From: JBCFAY01 sp038562375 | GTDB lineage: Bacteria > Bacillota > Clostridia > Christensenellales > CAG-138 | Length of the DNA: 58,935 nt | Direction of reading: 5' to 3' | Assembly (NCBI GenBank): GCA_038562375.1 | Contig: JBCFAY010000021.1 | Location: 1-58,935 of the forward strand | Shown here: piece after piece, positions 7,612 through 15,144 of the stretch | Layout: every line of letters begins with the position of its first letter | Numbering within the stretch: position 1 is the stretch's first letter | Made by a program: the position numbers and the translations under genes | The notes under the pieces: generated by a model | Database searches by the model: none | Told to the model about the DNA's origin: nothing | What the model saw: only the letters and a program-made list of their open reading frames with translations

Positions 7612-8946
7612 CTAGAACACCCGCCTCGCCAGCACGAAGTTTCTTTCGCACCAGGAGGACCAGCTCGAGGTCGTTACCCTGCCCGCCGTCGACGAGGCGT
7701 GCACATAGCTTCCGTTCCCGAGATAAATGCCGGTATGGCTGATCCGCTCGCTGTCGTTGGAACGGAAGAACAGCAGGTCGCCGCGCTTTAGCTCTCCATA
7801 GCTTGTTACCAGCGCCCAGCGCTCGACCTGGCTGAAGCCGCTCGCGCTGTAGCGGCCGACGCTCACGCCCGTCTGCCGGAGCGCATAATATACCAATCCC
7901 GAACAGTCGAATCCGTTCGGTCCTTCCTCGCTCCAAACATATGGTTTGCCGGTCTGCGCGAGCGCGACGGCGATGAAATCCTCGACCCCGCCCAGCGTTG
8001 TCGGGAACGAAATGATCGGCTCCAGCACGGCGGGAGGCGTCGGAGTTTGCGTTGATGCGGTCTGCGATTTTGGCGTCGCGGTGGGCTTGGCGGTTGTTTT
8101 AGAATTGGGTTTGGCGGTCGGCTTCGCAGTCGGCTTCGGCGTTGCGGTCGGCTTCGGCGTGGGATCGACCTTGGGCTTCGCGCCGGGCGAATACAGCAGA
8201 TCGCTTGTCTCAAGATCGAGCACGCCGTCGGCAAGCAGCTTGTTCTTCGTCTCAAAATCCTTGAGCGCGCGCTCCGTCGCCGCGCCGAAATACCCGTTGA
8301 TGCGCTCTTGGTAATAACCGAGCTCCTCGAGCCGTCTCTGGAGGGATTTCACATCGTCGCCGCCGTCGCCGCGCTTGAGCGAATAAACCGGCGCTTCGTC
8401 CGAATATAGAAGCTCGAGGGTATATGCGTCCGCCACGCCGGTCTGCTCCTGGCCGACGGCGTGCTGGAAGCGCTTCACGGCCGACTCCGTGATCTCGCCG
8501 AAAAAGTCCGTGGGCTCGTCGGAGCCCATGTACTGCAGCTCCATCAGTCTTGACTGCAGCGCGACGACGTCGTCGTTGTGATCCCCGAGCCGCAACTCCT
8601 GCGCGCCGCTTGCAGGCTGGGCACCGGATGCGGAGTAGGAAAGAACGGCAAAGTTCTGATCCTCGTGTTCCGGTTCGCCCGTCGGAGTCGGCGTAGGAAC
8701 CGGTTCGTCGCCTGCGAACGGCGCGGAAGCGTCCTGCGCGGAAACCTCGGCGTACACATCCGTCGGCGCCTCCTCCGGCAAGCCCCGGGAGCCGCGATCG
8801 ACGCAAAGAGGAACGATCGCGAAAGCGCAGATAAAAATGCAAACAAGGAACACCAGAGGCACCCGCAAATGCAGCAACGCCCCCAAGAAACGTTTGGACC
8901 GCGCCCTTCTATGCACTTTCCCATTATTTTCCATAGTTACACTCAT
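7612..8946 (-). CDS. Membrane-anchored NlpC/P60 peptidoglycan hydrolase with two PG-binding domains
   Basis: A 444-residue cell-wall enzyme. A membrane segment at about 27-48 anchors the N-terminus. Two peptidoglycan-binding type 1 repeats follow at about 120-180 and 193-250 (pattern G-D-x-x-x-D-V-x-x-L-Q-x-x-L). Next is a Thr/Pro/Lys-rich linker, then a C-terminal NlpC/P60 cysteine peptidase. Its catalytic residues are visible as F-D-C-S-G (Cys348), S-H-T-G (His404) and His416. Such enzymes cut gamma-D-Glu to diamino-acid bonds in stem peptides. The start may be 8946 or 8934 (M-E-N-N-G-K); neither has a strong ribosome binding site. It is divergent from dnaX. Confidence 0.9.
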   Translation of the reverse strand: MSVTMENNGKVHRRARSKRFLGALLHLRVPLVFLVCIFICAFAIVPLCVDRGSRGLPEEAPTDVYAEVSAQDASAPFAGDEPVPTPTPTGEPEHEDQNFAVLSYSASGAQPASGAQELRLGDHNDDVVALQSRLMELQYMGSDEPTDFFGEITESAVKRFQHAVGQEQTGVADAYTLELLYSDEAPVYSLKRGDGGDDVKSLQRRLEELGYYQERINGYFGAATERALKDFETKNKLLADGVLDLETSDLLYSPGAKPKVDPTPKPTATPKPTAKPTAKPNSKTTAKPTATPKSQTASTQTPTPPAVLEPIISFPTTLGGVEDFIAVALAQTGKPYVWSEEGPNGFDCSGLVYYALRQTGVSVGRYSASGFSQVERWALVTSYGELKRGDLLFFRSNDSERISHTGIYLGNGSYVHASSTAGRVTTSSWSSWCERNFVLARRVF

Positions 8947-9063
8947 AATACAACAGATTTCGACCCGATGACAAGCCGTTCGACGGGATTATATCTATTC
9001 TATAAGCACTTTTTATGATAAAATAACAATAAATCTTCCGTAATCTTCCGTTTGGAGGCTTCC

Positions 9064-10707
9064 ATGGCAAACCAAGCGCTGTATCGCGAGTATCGGCCGC
9101 GCCTGTTCGGCGATGTGATCGGACAATCCCATATCACAAGGATCCTCGGCAACCAGGTTGCCGCGGGGCGTATTTCGCATGCGTACCTGCTCTGCGGCAC
9201 GCGCGGCACCGGAAAGACCAGCACTGCAAAAATACTCGCGCGGGCGATCAACTGCGAAAACCCCGAGGGCGGTGAACCGTGCGGCGTCTGCTCCGCCTGC
9301 ACCTGCGAACAAAGCGAGGGCGTCGATATCATCGAGATCGACGCCGCCTCCAACAACAGCGTCGAAAACATCCGCTCGCTGCTTGAAAAGGTCCACTTTA
9401 CGCCGTTGCATTTAAAGACCAAGGTCTATATCATCGACGAGGTGCACATGCTCTCCGGGAGCGCGTTCAACGCGCTGCTCAAAACGCTCGAGGAGCCGCC
9501 CGAGCACGTCGTTTTCATACTCGCGACCACAGAGCCGCAGCGCCTGCCCGCCACGATTATCTCGCGCTGCCAGCGCTTTGATTTTCACCGGCTTTCCGTC
9601 GCCGATATCGTGGAACGTATGCAAAAGGTACTCTCCGACGAGGGCGCGTCCGTCTCGCCCGAAGGCTTGAGTGCGATCGCCCGCGCATCGGACGGCGGTA
9701 TGCGCGACGCGCTGAGCCTTCTGGACGAATGCCTTTCCTTCTGCGGGCCGAATGTAAGCGCCGACGACGTCGCCCGCGTGCTCGGCTCGACGGGAGAGGA
9801 CCTTCTTTTCGACCTTGCCGGCGCGCTGATCGGCTCGGACGCCAAGCGGACGATGCAGCTTGTCGACCGTGCGGTGAGAGAGGGTGCAGACCTCGGCGTG
9901 TTGCTCGGCGACCTCATGATGCATTTTCGCGCCCTGATGCTCTCGGGCGTCTGCGGCGACTGCTCGGATCTATTGGACTGCACGGACGACGCGATGCGGC
10001 GCTACCGCGCTCAGGGCGAGCGGATCAGCTACGCGCGCTCCCTCAGGGCCCTCAGACTGCTTTCGGAGGCGCAGCCCAAACTCAAGTGGCAGTCCCAGCC
10101 GCGCGTACTCGTCGAAAGCACGCTCCTTTGCATACTCATGCCGGAGCAGGAGGCATCGATCGAGGCGCTGGAGGATCGCGTCGCGCAGCTCGAGGATAGG
10201 CTTCGCGGCGTACAGGCGTTCTCCTTCGCAACGCCCGTCCCGCTCGAAACAAAGGAGGCGGAAGCTCCCGCACCGCAGGAAAACCTTATGCCGCCTGAAT
10301 CCGAGGTTTCGAACGCTGCAAAAACTCCCGCCGCTTCCGCTGTTCCTTCTGCCGCGCCGGGGAATGCGAACGCGGCGGAAAAACGGGTTTCTTCCGCTCC
10401 CGCATCCTCCGCCGACGCGCTGTGGAAGGGATTCCTCGCGGCGCTTCAAAAGGAAAACATGCCCTTATACATCATGGGCCGGTGCGCGGCCGGCATATCG
10501 TTCAACGGCGAAACGCTCGAGGCGCGCTTTGAAAAGGAAAGCTACGTCAACGCGCTCAACAAACCCCAGAACCTCGCCGTCGCCGGGCGCGTGATGGAGT
10601 CGGTCCGGCCGAACACCGCGCTTGTATTCCTCGCGGACGGCGAACGCAACGGCGTCGAGGAACGCGCGCGCGCACTCTTCGGCAGCAAGCTGGAAATCGT
10701 TGACTAG
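9064..10707 (+). CDS. dnaX: DNA polymerase III subunit gamma/tau
   Basis: A 547-residue clamp-loader ATPase that loads the sliding clamp at the replication fork. The AAA+ domain has Walker A G-T-R-G-T-G-K-T-S at 45-53, zinc-binding cysteines 64, 73, 76 and 79, the D-E-V-H Walker B box and S-R-C-Q-R-F sensor. After a helical domain comes an Ala/Pro-rich linker (about 370-430) and a short C-terminal domain, like tau. I start at the ATG at 9064 because the GGAGG lies at 9054-9058, inside any longer frame. The order dnaX-ybaB-recR is the classical Firmicutes arrangement. Confidence 0.96.
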   Translation: MANQALYREYRPRLFGDVIGQSHITRILGNQVAAGRISHAYLLCGTRGTGKTSTAKILARAINCENPEGGEPCGVCSACTCEQSEGVDIIEIDAASNNSVENIRSLLEKVHFTPLHLKTKVYIIDEVHMLSGSAFNALLKTLEEPPEHVVFILATTEPQRLPATIISRCQRFDFHRLSVADIVERMQKVLSDEGASVSPEGLSAIARASDGGMRDALSLLDECLSFCGPNVSADDVARVLGSTGEDLLFDLAGALIGSDAKRTMQLVDRAVREGADLGVLLGDLMMHFRALMLSGVCGDCSDLLDCTDDAMRRYRAQGERISYARSLRALRLLSEAQPKLKWQSQPRVLVESTLLCILMPEQEASIEALEDRVAQLEDRLRGVQAFSFATPVPLETKEAEAPAPQENLMPPESEVSNAAKTPAASAVPSAAPGNANAAEKRVSSAPASSADALWKGFLAALQKENMPLYIMGRCAAGISFNGETLEARFEKESYVNALNKPQNLAVAGRVMESVRPNTALVFLADGERNGVEERARALFGSKLEIVD

Positions 10708-10738
10708 GCTGGAGAGACCTGGCGTTTTGCCCGCAAGG

Positions 10739-10768
10739 TTGATTCTGACTTGCCCGATATGATATAAT
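10739..10768 (+). promoter_or_regulatory. Promoter of ybaB-recR
   Basis: TTGATT (10739-10744), an 18-bp spacer and a perfect TATAAT (10763-10768) lie in the short gap after dnaX, so ybaB and recR can be transcribed separately from dnaX. Confidence 0.6.
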
Positions 10769-10800
10769 TTTAAAATTGATACGATGGAGGATAAACCCCG

Positions 10801-11142
10801 ATGGCAAAAGGCGGCGGATTCCCCGGCATGGGCGGCGGCATGAATATGCAGCAAATGATGAAGCAGGCCCAAAAGATGCAGCAGGATATGGAGAAGCTGC
10901 AGCAAGAGATCGCTCAGAAAGAGCTTACCGCATCCTCGGGCGGCGGCATGGTCACCGTTACGATCAACGGACACAAAGACATCCTGAAGGTCCGGATCAA
11001 GCCCGAATGCGTCGATCCCTCCGACGTGGAAATGCTCGAAGACCTCGTCATGAGCGCGGTCAACGAGGCGCTGCGCATGGCGGAAGAGCTTACGACCACG
11101 GAGATGAACAAAGTTACCGGCGGGATGAACCTTGGTTTTTAA
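10801..11142 (+). CDS. ybaB: YbaB/EbfC nucleoid-associated protein
   Basis: A 113-residue DNA-binding protein of the YbaB/EbfC family, found in most bacteria next to recR. It begins with a Gly/Met/Gln-rich tail (residues 5-25), then the helix-strand-helix core with the family signature G-M-V-T-V-T-I-N-G. It forms dimers that bind DNA with little specificity and has been linked to recombination and repair. GGAGG precedes the ATG by 10 bases. recR starts 3 bases after its stop. Confidence 0.95.
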   Translation: MAKGGGFPGMGGGMNMQQMMKQAQKMQQDMEKLQQEIAQKELTASSGGGMVTVTINGHKDILKVRIKPECVDPSDVEMLEDLVMSAVNEALRMAEELTTTEMNKVTGGMNLGF

Positions 11143-11145
11143 CGC

Positions 11146-11745
11146 ATGAATCCTGTCATCGAACCGATCGCAAGGCTGGCTACGCAGCTTTCGCGCCTTC
11201 CCGGAATCGGGATGAAGAGCGCGCAGAGGCTTGCATACCATATTCTCGATATGCCGGAAACGCAGGCGCGCGAGCTCTCCCTCGCCATCGTCAACGCGAA
11301 GGAAAAGGTGCGCTATTGCACGGTCTGCGGCACCTACACGGATACCGATCCGTGCGCGATCTGCAGCGATCCCGGCCGCACCAGCGAAGTGCTGTGCGTC
11401 GTAAGAGACGCGCGGGATGTGCTGTCCATGGAAAAGACGCGGGAGTTCCGCGGCAAATACCATGTGCTCCACGGGATACTCTCGCCGATGGAAGGCATCG
11501 GGCCGGACGATATCCGCATAAAGGAGCTGTTGTCCCGCGTGGACGCGGAATCCGTCGGCGAGGTGATACTCGCGACGAATCCGGACGTCGAGGGCGAAGC
11601 CACGGCCGCGTACATCGCCCGCCTTTTAAAGGCCAGGGGCGTGCATGTAACCCGCATCGCGCACGGCATCCCGATCGGCGGCAACCTCGAGTATACCGAC
11701 GAGGTCACGCTCGCCAAAGCTTTGGAAGGCCGGCGCGAAATGTAA
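11146..11745 (+). CDS. recR: Recombination mediator RecR
   Basis: A 199-residue protein of the RecFOR pathway, which helps load RecA on single-stranded gaps. It has the N-terminal helix-hairpin-helix (L-P-G-I-G near 18-22), a four-cysteine zinc site (58, 61, 70, 73), a Toprim domain from about 80 and the C-terminal L-E-Y-T-D-E-V-T-L element. Length is normal. There is no clear ribosome binding site in front of the ATG, only 3 bases from the ybaB stop, so translation is probably coupled to ybaB. Confidence 0.96.
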   Translation: MNPVIEPIARLATQLSRLPGIGMKSAQRLAYHILDMPETQARELSLAIVNAKEKVRYCTVCGTYTDTDPCAICSDPGRTSEVLCVVRDARDVLSMEKTREFRGKYHVLHGILSPMEGIGPDDIRIKELLSRVDAESVGEVILATNPDVEGEATAAYIARLLKARGVHVTRIAHGIPIGGNLEYTDEVTLAKALEGRREM

Positions 11746-11862
11746 GTTTTAGGAAAATTTACATTTTCATGCAACGGATGCGCACCCTCACACGTTATAT
11801 CATCAGAATCGTTATTGCCATTTAGCGTTGGCGGCCAGATTTCTGATAGAAAGGGCGGTCGT

Positions 11863-12891
11863 ATGAAGAAACTTTTTATCATGCTTCTCGCACTGTGCAC
11901 GTTGCTTAGTGCATGCGCCGCTCCCGTCAAGGAATCGGCGAAACTGGAAATCCAACCCAACGAGCTTGTGCTCCAGAGCGCTCGCACGCAATACCGCAGC
12001 GCCTCGCTGGTGGTTCGCGGAATCTGCACGCGCGAGCACAAGGACGCAAACGGAAACCCCTGTTACGACGTTGAGGTTACCACCGTCATCGCGGGCGACT
12101 GCGCGGTGGGGAATATCGTGCACTGCAGCTCTTCGGTTCTGGAGTTGGGCGGCGAATACCTGATGTACTTGAAGCAGGGCGAGGATGCCTACTACTCGGA
12201 GGATACGACCGGCTATATCCTTTTGGACAACTCGCCGCTCTTGATAAAGGACGGCAAGGTCACCTGGGACAATATCAGCATCGACGTCGGCGTGCTTCTT
12301 GCGGATATCGCCGGTCAGCGTTCCGTCATCGTCGCGCCCGCCACAAGCTATTATTACGCGCAGCTCAATGCGCTTGCCGCAGGCACGCAACAGATCTTCA
12401 TCGGCGTCGTGGAATCCATCGCGACGCAGGAGCGCGAGTTCCGCACCGTGGATAACGGCGCAAGCACGGAGAATACCCGGCGCGTCTCCATCGCCAAAAT
12501 CCAGGCGTACGGCTCGATCAAAGGCGAACTCAAATACGGGGATGCGATCACGCTCATTCAGGCGCGCCAGTCCACGGTCGAAACAGTGGACGATAAGACT
12601 CTCTCCGTAAAGACCTTTGGGGCGACGCAGATCCCTTCGCTGGTCGAAGGCGGCGTATACCTGTTCTTCGTGAACCGCGGGCCGGATCCCAAGCAGGAGT
12701 ATTATTTTCCGGTCAATCCCGTGCAGGGCTATGTCGCGCTCGACGGGGACGCCCTTAAGCCCTCCTCGGCGAACGAGGCCCTGAACGGTTACAAAGAGCT
12801 GACACAGCTCGTGCAGCGGCTCCACTACACGCTCTCGCTGGCATACGACGATGAAAACCCAGCCCTGATTCTGGAGGGCATCGAGCCATAG
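11863..12891 (+). CDS. Lipoprotein with two related beta-rich repeats, function unknown
   Basis: A 342-residue secreted lipoprotein. The signal peptide ends at L-S-A-C (Cys18). The mature part contains two similar blocks, about 45-150 and 180-300. Each starts with a strand followed by a charged turn (V-V-R-G-I-C and F-I-G-V-V-E-S-I). Each then has a G-D or Y-G-D turn, a G-G-E-Y-L-M-Y-L or G-G-V-Y-L-F-F-V strand and a Y-I-L-L-D or Y-V-A-L-D strand. This suggests an internal duplication of an OB-like or beta-sandwich domain. I do not recognise the family. The ATG at 11863 has AAAGGGCGG upstream. It is monocistronic, between recR and a terminator. Confidence 0.75.
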   Translation: MKKLFIMLLALCTLLSACAAPVKESAKLEIQPNELVLQSARTQYRSASLVVRGICTREHKDANGNPCYDVEVTTVIAGDCAVGNIVHCSSSVLELGGEYLMYLKQGEDAYYSEDTTGYILLDNSPLLIKDGKVTWDNISIDVGVLLADIAGQRSVIVAPATSYYYAQLNALAAGTQQIFIGVVESIATQEREFRTVDNGASTENTRRVSIAKIQAYGSIKGELKYGDAITLIQARQSTVETVDDKTLSVKTFGATQIPSLVEGGVYLFFVNRGPDPKQEYYFPVNPVQGYVALDGDALKPSSANEALNGYKELTQLVQRLHYTLSLAYDDENPALILEGIEP

Positions 12892-12931
12892 GCGCCCGTT
12901 CAGGATCGGTTTTAAAACGCAAACACCGACG

Positions 12932-12958
12932 AACCTCCGGCTTTGCCGGAGGTTTTTT
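12932..12958 (+). terminator. Terminator of the two-repeat lipoprotein gene
   Basis: AACCTCCGG / CCGGAGGTT with a CTTTG loop is followed by TTTTTT. Confidence 0.85.
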
Positions 12959-13002
12959 CATATGCGGATATCCTATGCGCAGGAATTGGCCGCCCTTCGT
13001 CC

Positions 13003-13314
13003 CTAAACACTAAGAACGCAAGCGAGGATAAAGAAAAAATTGCTGATGAAAGGGATAAACCAGAATCTCTTTTTCGTTCGCGGAGCATTCAGCCAGTCCG
13101 GCTTAAAACAATAGAGCAAATGAATCGCCAAAAACAGAATCGGGAAAACAAACACGACAACGCCCTTGGGTGAAAAACCATCCGGGCGCCCGTTCAGCCC
13201 GATATGCCGGGCAAGCATCTCCGGCAGGACTCCCCATAGAGCGCCCCCGAGGACGATCGGAAGCAAGCAGACGAGAGAACTGAATACGATTGTTTTGATT
13301 CGTTGCCGATCCAT
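13003..13314 (-). CDS. DUF1648-type small membrane protein
   Basis: A 103-residue protein with three predicted membrane helices: about 8-28, 44-68 and 80-100. Between the first two is the DUF1648 pattern (L-P-x-x-x-A-R-H-I-G-L-N-G, then P-D-G-F-x-x-K). This domain is known from SdpI-like immunity proteins and many uncharacterised Firmicutes membrane proteins. I start at the ATG at 13314 (M-D-R-Q-R); the frame is open upstream but unlike protein. The ribosome binding site is weak (GGGGGTTG). It is a stand-alone gene downstream of queH on the same strand. Confidence 0.65.
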   Translation of the reverse strand: MDRQRIKTIVFSSLVCLLPIVLGGALWGVLPEMLARHIGLNGRPDGFSPKGVVVFVFPILFLAIHLLYCFKPDWLNAPRTKKRFWFIPFISNFFFILACVLSV

Positions 13315-13397
13315 CGCAGCAACCCCCAATCGATCGTTTTTATCGGGACGGCTGGGAACAGGCCCGCGGTCCCAAGGCCCGGATGAGAATGGCCGCA

Positions 13398-13937
13398 TCA
13401 ACGGCCTTGTCTCTTCCGATAGCGCTCTTCCTCGCTGAAGATGCAGCCGCAGTATTTTTGCATATACAGGTTCATCTCGCGGGCGGACTGCTGCCCCGCC
13501 CGAAACAGCGGCCGAAAATCGCGGTACAAAAACCGCACGTTGTTTTCGGCGGCTTCCCTTTCGCCGATCTCCCGGATGCGCTCATGCTTCTGGTACGGGC
13601 TGATGAGCAATGTCGTGGAAAAACAATCGAACCCGTGCTCCGCCGCATAGCGCGCGACTTCCTTGAGCCTGGCGGAATAGCAGTATTCGCAGCGCTCGTC
13701 GAAATTCGTGCCGACGCCCGCGATAAACCGCCTCAGCCCATACCCGCCCTGCTCGATCAGCTCGAGCTTTTGAATGGAAGCGTAATCCCTGAGCGCGTTT
13801 CTTCTGCCCTCATACTCCGTGAATGGATGGATGTTCGGGTTATACCAGAACATCACGGGTTCAACGCCTTCCTGCCTCAGCGACTCAACGCATTGAATCG
13901 AGCAGGGGGCGCAGCAGGTGTGCAGCAACGTCTTCAT
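13398..13937 (-). CDS. queH: Epoxyqueuosine reductase QueH
   Basis: A 179-residue enzyme of the former DUF208 family. It converts epoxyqueuosine to queuosine in tRNA, replacing the cobalamin-dependent QueG. The family's cysteine pairs are all visible: Cys8-Cys9 (H-T-C-C-A-P-C), Cys83 and Cys86 (C-E-Y-C-Y) and the C-terminal Y-C-G-C. They bind an iron-sulfur cluster with a neighbouring metal. The N-N-P-like motif W-Y-N-P-N-I-H-P and T-T-L-L-I-S-P-Y-Q are also typical. GAGG precedes the ATG. Confidence 0.93.
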   Translation of the reverse strand: MKTLLHTCCAPCSIQCVESLRQEGVEPVMFWYNPNIHPFTEYEGRRNALRDYASIQKLELIEQGGYGLRRFIAGVGTNFDERCEYCYSARLKEVARYAAEHGFDCFSTTLLISPYQKHERIREIGEREAAENNVRFLYRDFRPLFRAGQQSAREMNLYMQKYCGCIFSEEERYRKRQGR

Positions 13938-13995
13938 CGATCAGTACCTCGCAATAGAACATCGTCGGCGCGCAGCAAAGGGCGGCCGCGCCGTG

Positions 13996-14275
13996 TTAAG
14001 GTAAAGGGAATCGAACCCATACGCCGCAAAGCCGCAATTTTGGCGCATTTCATCGTCATCGTCGGTCGGAATAGCCACAGCTCAGCCTCTCTCCTCTTCC
14101 TTGAACTGCATCCAAAATTGCAGCTTTGCGGTCGAAGAGTTTAAAGGGCAGCGAAGTGCGGCAGCGCAAGGCAGCGGTACGAAGTCGTAGTGATGCTACG
14201 GCGAGTGCCGATAACGCGGCGATGGCGTGCTTCCCTGCCCTTTAAACCGCATGGGTTCGACTCCCTTTACCTTAA
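13996..14275. repeat. 280-bp element of nested inverted repeats (candidate structured RNA or MITE-like element)
   Basis: Three sets of arms are nested. The outer arms are 13996-14023 with 14248-14275 (28 bp, 26 matching). The first inner arm pairs 14024-14043 with 14112-14131 (20 bp, 19 matching). The second pairs 14140-14151 with 14235-14246 (12 bp, perfect). A further CGTAG-5 nt-CTACG hairpin lies inside the second. The folded form would be a long stem opening into two long arms. Both outer arms read, toward the element's end, as GGGTTCGAYTCCC, the T-arm consensus of tRNAs. No open frame in it looks real. It could be a noncoding RNA, a non-autonomous mobile element, or an inverted pair of tRNA 3' fragments. 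Confidence 0.7.
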
Positions 14276-14329
14276 GCCAATTATATCATCCCATGCGAAT
14301 ATACGGCGCTTTTTTTCGTTGCGGATGCG

Positions 14330-14387
14330 GATAAAAACAAACCACCCCGGCAGGTAAAGCCCGTCTTTCGGACTTTGCGCCGGGGCA
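14330..14387 (-). terminator. Terminator of mtaBC
   Basis: On the minus strand a branched hairpin closes with GCCCCGGC / GCCGGGGT and runs into TTTGTTTTTATCC, about 100 bases after the mtaC stop. Confidence 0.6.
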
Positions 14388-14483
14388 GCTTTCGCTTTTT
14401 TTAATGTCTATTCCTGTCGGCGGCAACGCGGAACGTCCGCGATCAGCCGCTTCAGGCGAGTTTGGCTTATATGCGCGCGGCGG

Positions 14484-15125
14484 CTAGCTCGCCCGCTGAG
14501 CAAACGCCTTGGCGACCTCCACGGCAGTACCTGCGTCCAGAGCGTACGCATCCGCTCCGATCTGGTCGCAGAACGCTTTCGTCACCGGCGCGCCGCCGAC
14601 CATGACCTTTACCTTGTCCCTAAGCCCGGCCGCCTTGAGCGCTTCGATGACGACGCCCTGCTGGTACATCGTCGTTGTGAGCAGCGCGGAGAGGCAGACG
14701 ACCTGCGGCGAATGTTCCCTGATCGATTCGACGATGCGGTCCTCCCCGACGTCCACGCCGAGGTCGATGACCTCGAAGCCCGCGCCCTCGAGCATCATCT
14801 TGACGAGGTTCTTCCCGATATCGTGCAAATCTCCCTTTACCGTGCAGATGACCGCTTTGCCGATGGAGCGTACGCCTTCCTCGATCAGCCGGGATTTGAG
14901 GAATTCCGTGCCCTTGTTGAGCGCCCTCGCCGCGATGAGCACTTCCGGCACGAAAACCTCGTTGTTTTTAAATCGCGCGCCAAGCTCCGCCATTCCCTTG
15001 AGCAGCGCTTCCTCGAGGATCTTCTGCGCGGAGAGCCCCTGATCAAGAGCTTCCTGTTCGAGCGCGATCACGTCCTTCGCCTTGCCCTTTTGCATCGCAA
15101 ACGAGATGTCTTCCAATATCGCCAT
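14484..15125 (-). CDS. mtaC: Methyltransferase corrinoid protein, MtaC type
   Basis: A 213-residue cobalamin carrier that accepts a methyl group from its partner methyltransferase. Residues 1-85 are the helical cap domain. The B12-binding domain has the base-off motif D-L-H-D-I-G at 99-104 with axial ligand His101, then S-A-L-L-T-T-T-M and G-G-A-P-V-T. Length and motifs fit the MtaC/MtbC/MttC group. The gene directly follows mtaB on the same strand with a 19-base gap, which points to MtaC. The third component MtaA, which passes the methyl group onward, is not in the window. Confidence 0.88.
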   Translation of the reverse strand: MAILEDISFAMQKGKAKDVIALEQEALDQGLSAQKILEEALLKGMAELGARFKNNEVFVPEVLIAARALNKGTEFLKSRLIEEGVRSIGKAVICTVKGDLHDIGKNLVKMMLEGAGFEVIDLGVDVGEDRIVESIREHSPQVVCLSALLTTTMYQQGVVIEALKAAGLRDKVKVMVGGAPVTKAFCDQIGADAYALDAGTAVEVAKAFAQRAS

Positions 15126-15144
15126 ATATCTATGCCTCCTTTTA

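Larger units (their letters stand above)
13938..14483. other. Gene-free stretch between queH and mtaC
   Basis: No protein gene is supported here. The stretch holds the nested inverted-repeat element at 13996-14275 and the mtaBC terminator at 14330-14387. Confidence 0.7.

Noticed and set aside
7946..8200. Short repeated GGCTTCGGCGT-type units that could suggest a CRISPR or tandem repeat array
   Set aside because: They encode the Thr-Pro-Lys repeats of the cell-wall linker and have no spacer structure. No CRISPR array was seen anywhere in the window.
7946..8314. Valine/glycine-rich plus-strand frame
   Set aside because: It is the antisense of the Thr/Pro/Lys linker of the NlpC/P60 protein, which gives repetitive codons on both strands.
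8947..9051. Possible SRP (4.5S/scr) RNA upstream of dnaX, as in Bacillus
   Set aside because: The gap is only about 105 bases and lacks the GGAA tetraloop hairpin of SRP RNA.
13383..14144. Long plus-strand open frame antisense to queH
   Set aside because: It is the shadow of queH in a GC-rich region, has no ribosome binding site, and runs into the inverted-repeat element.
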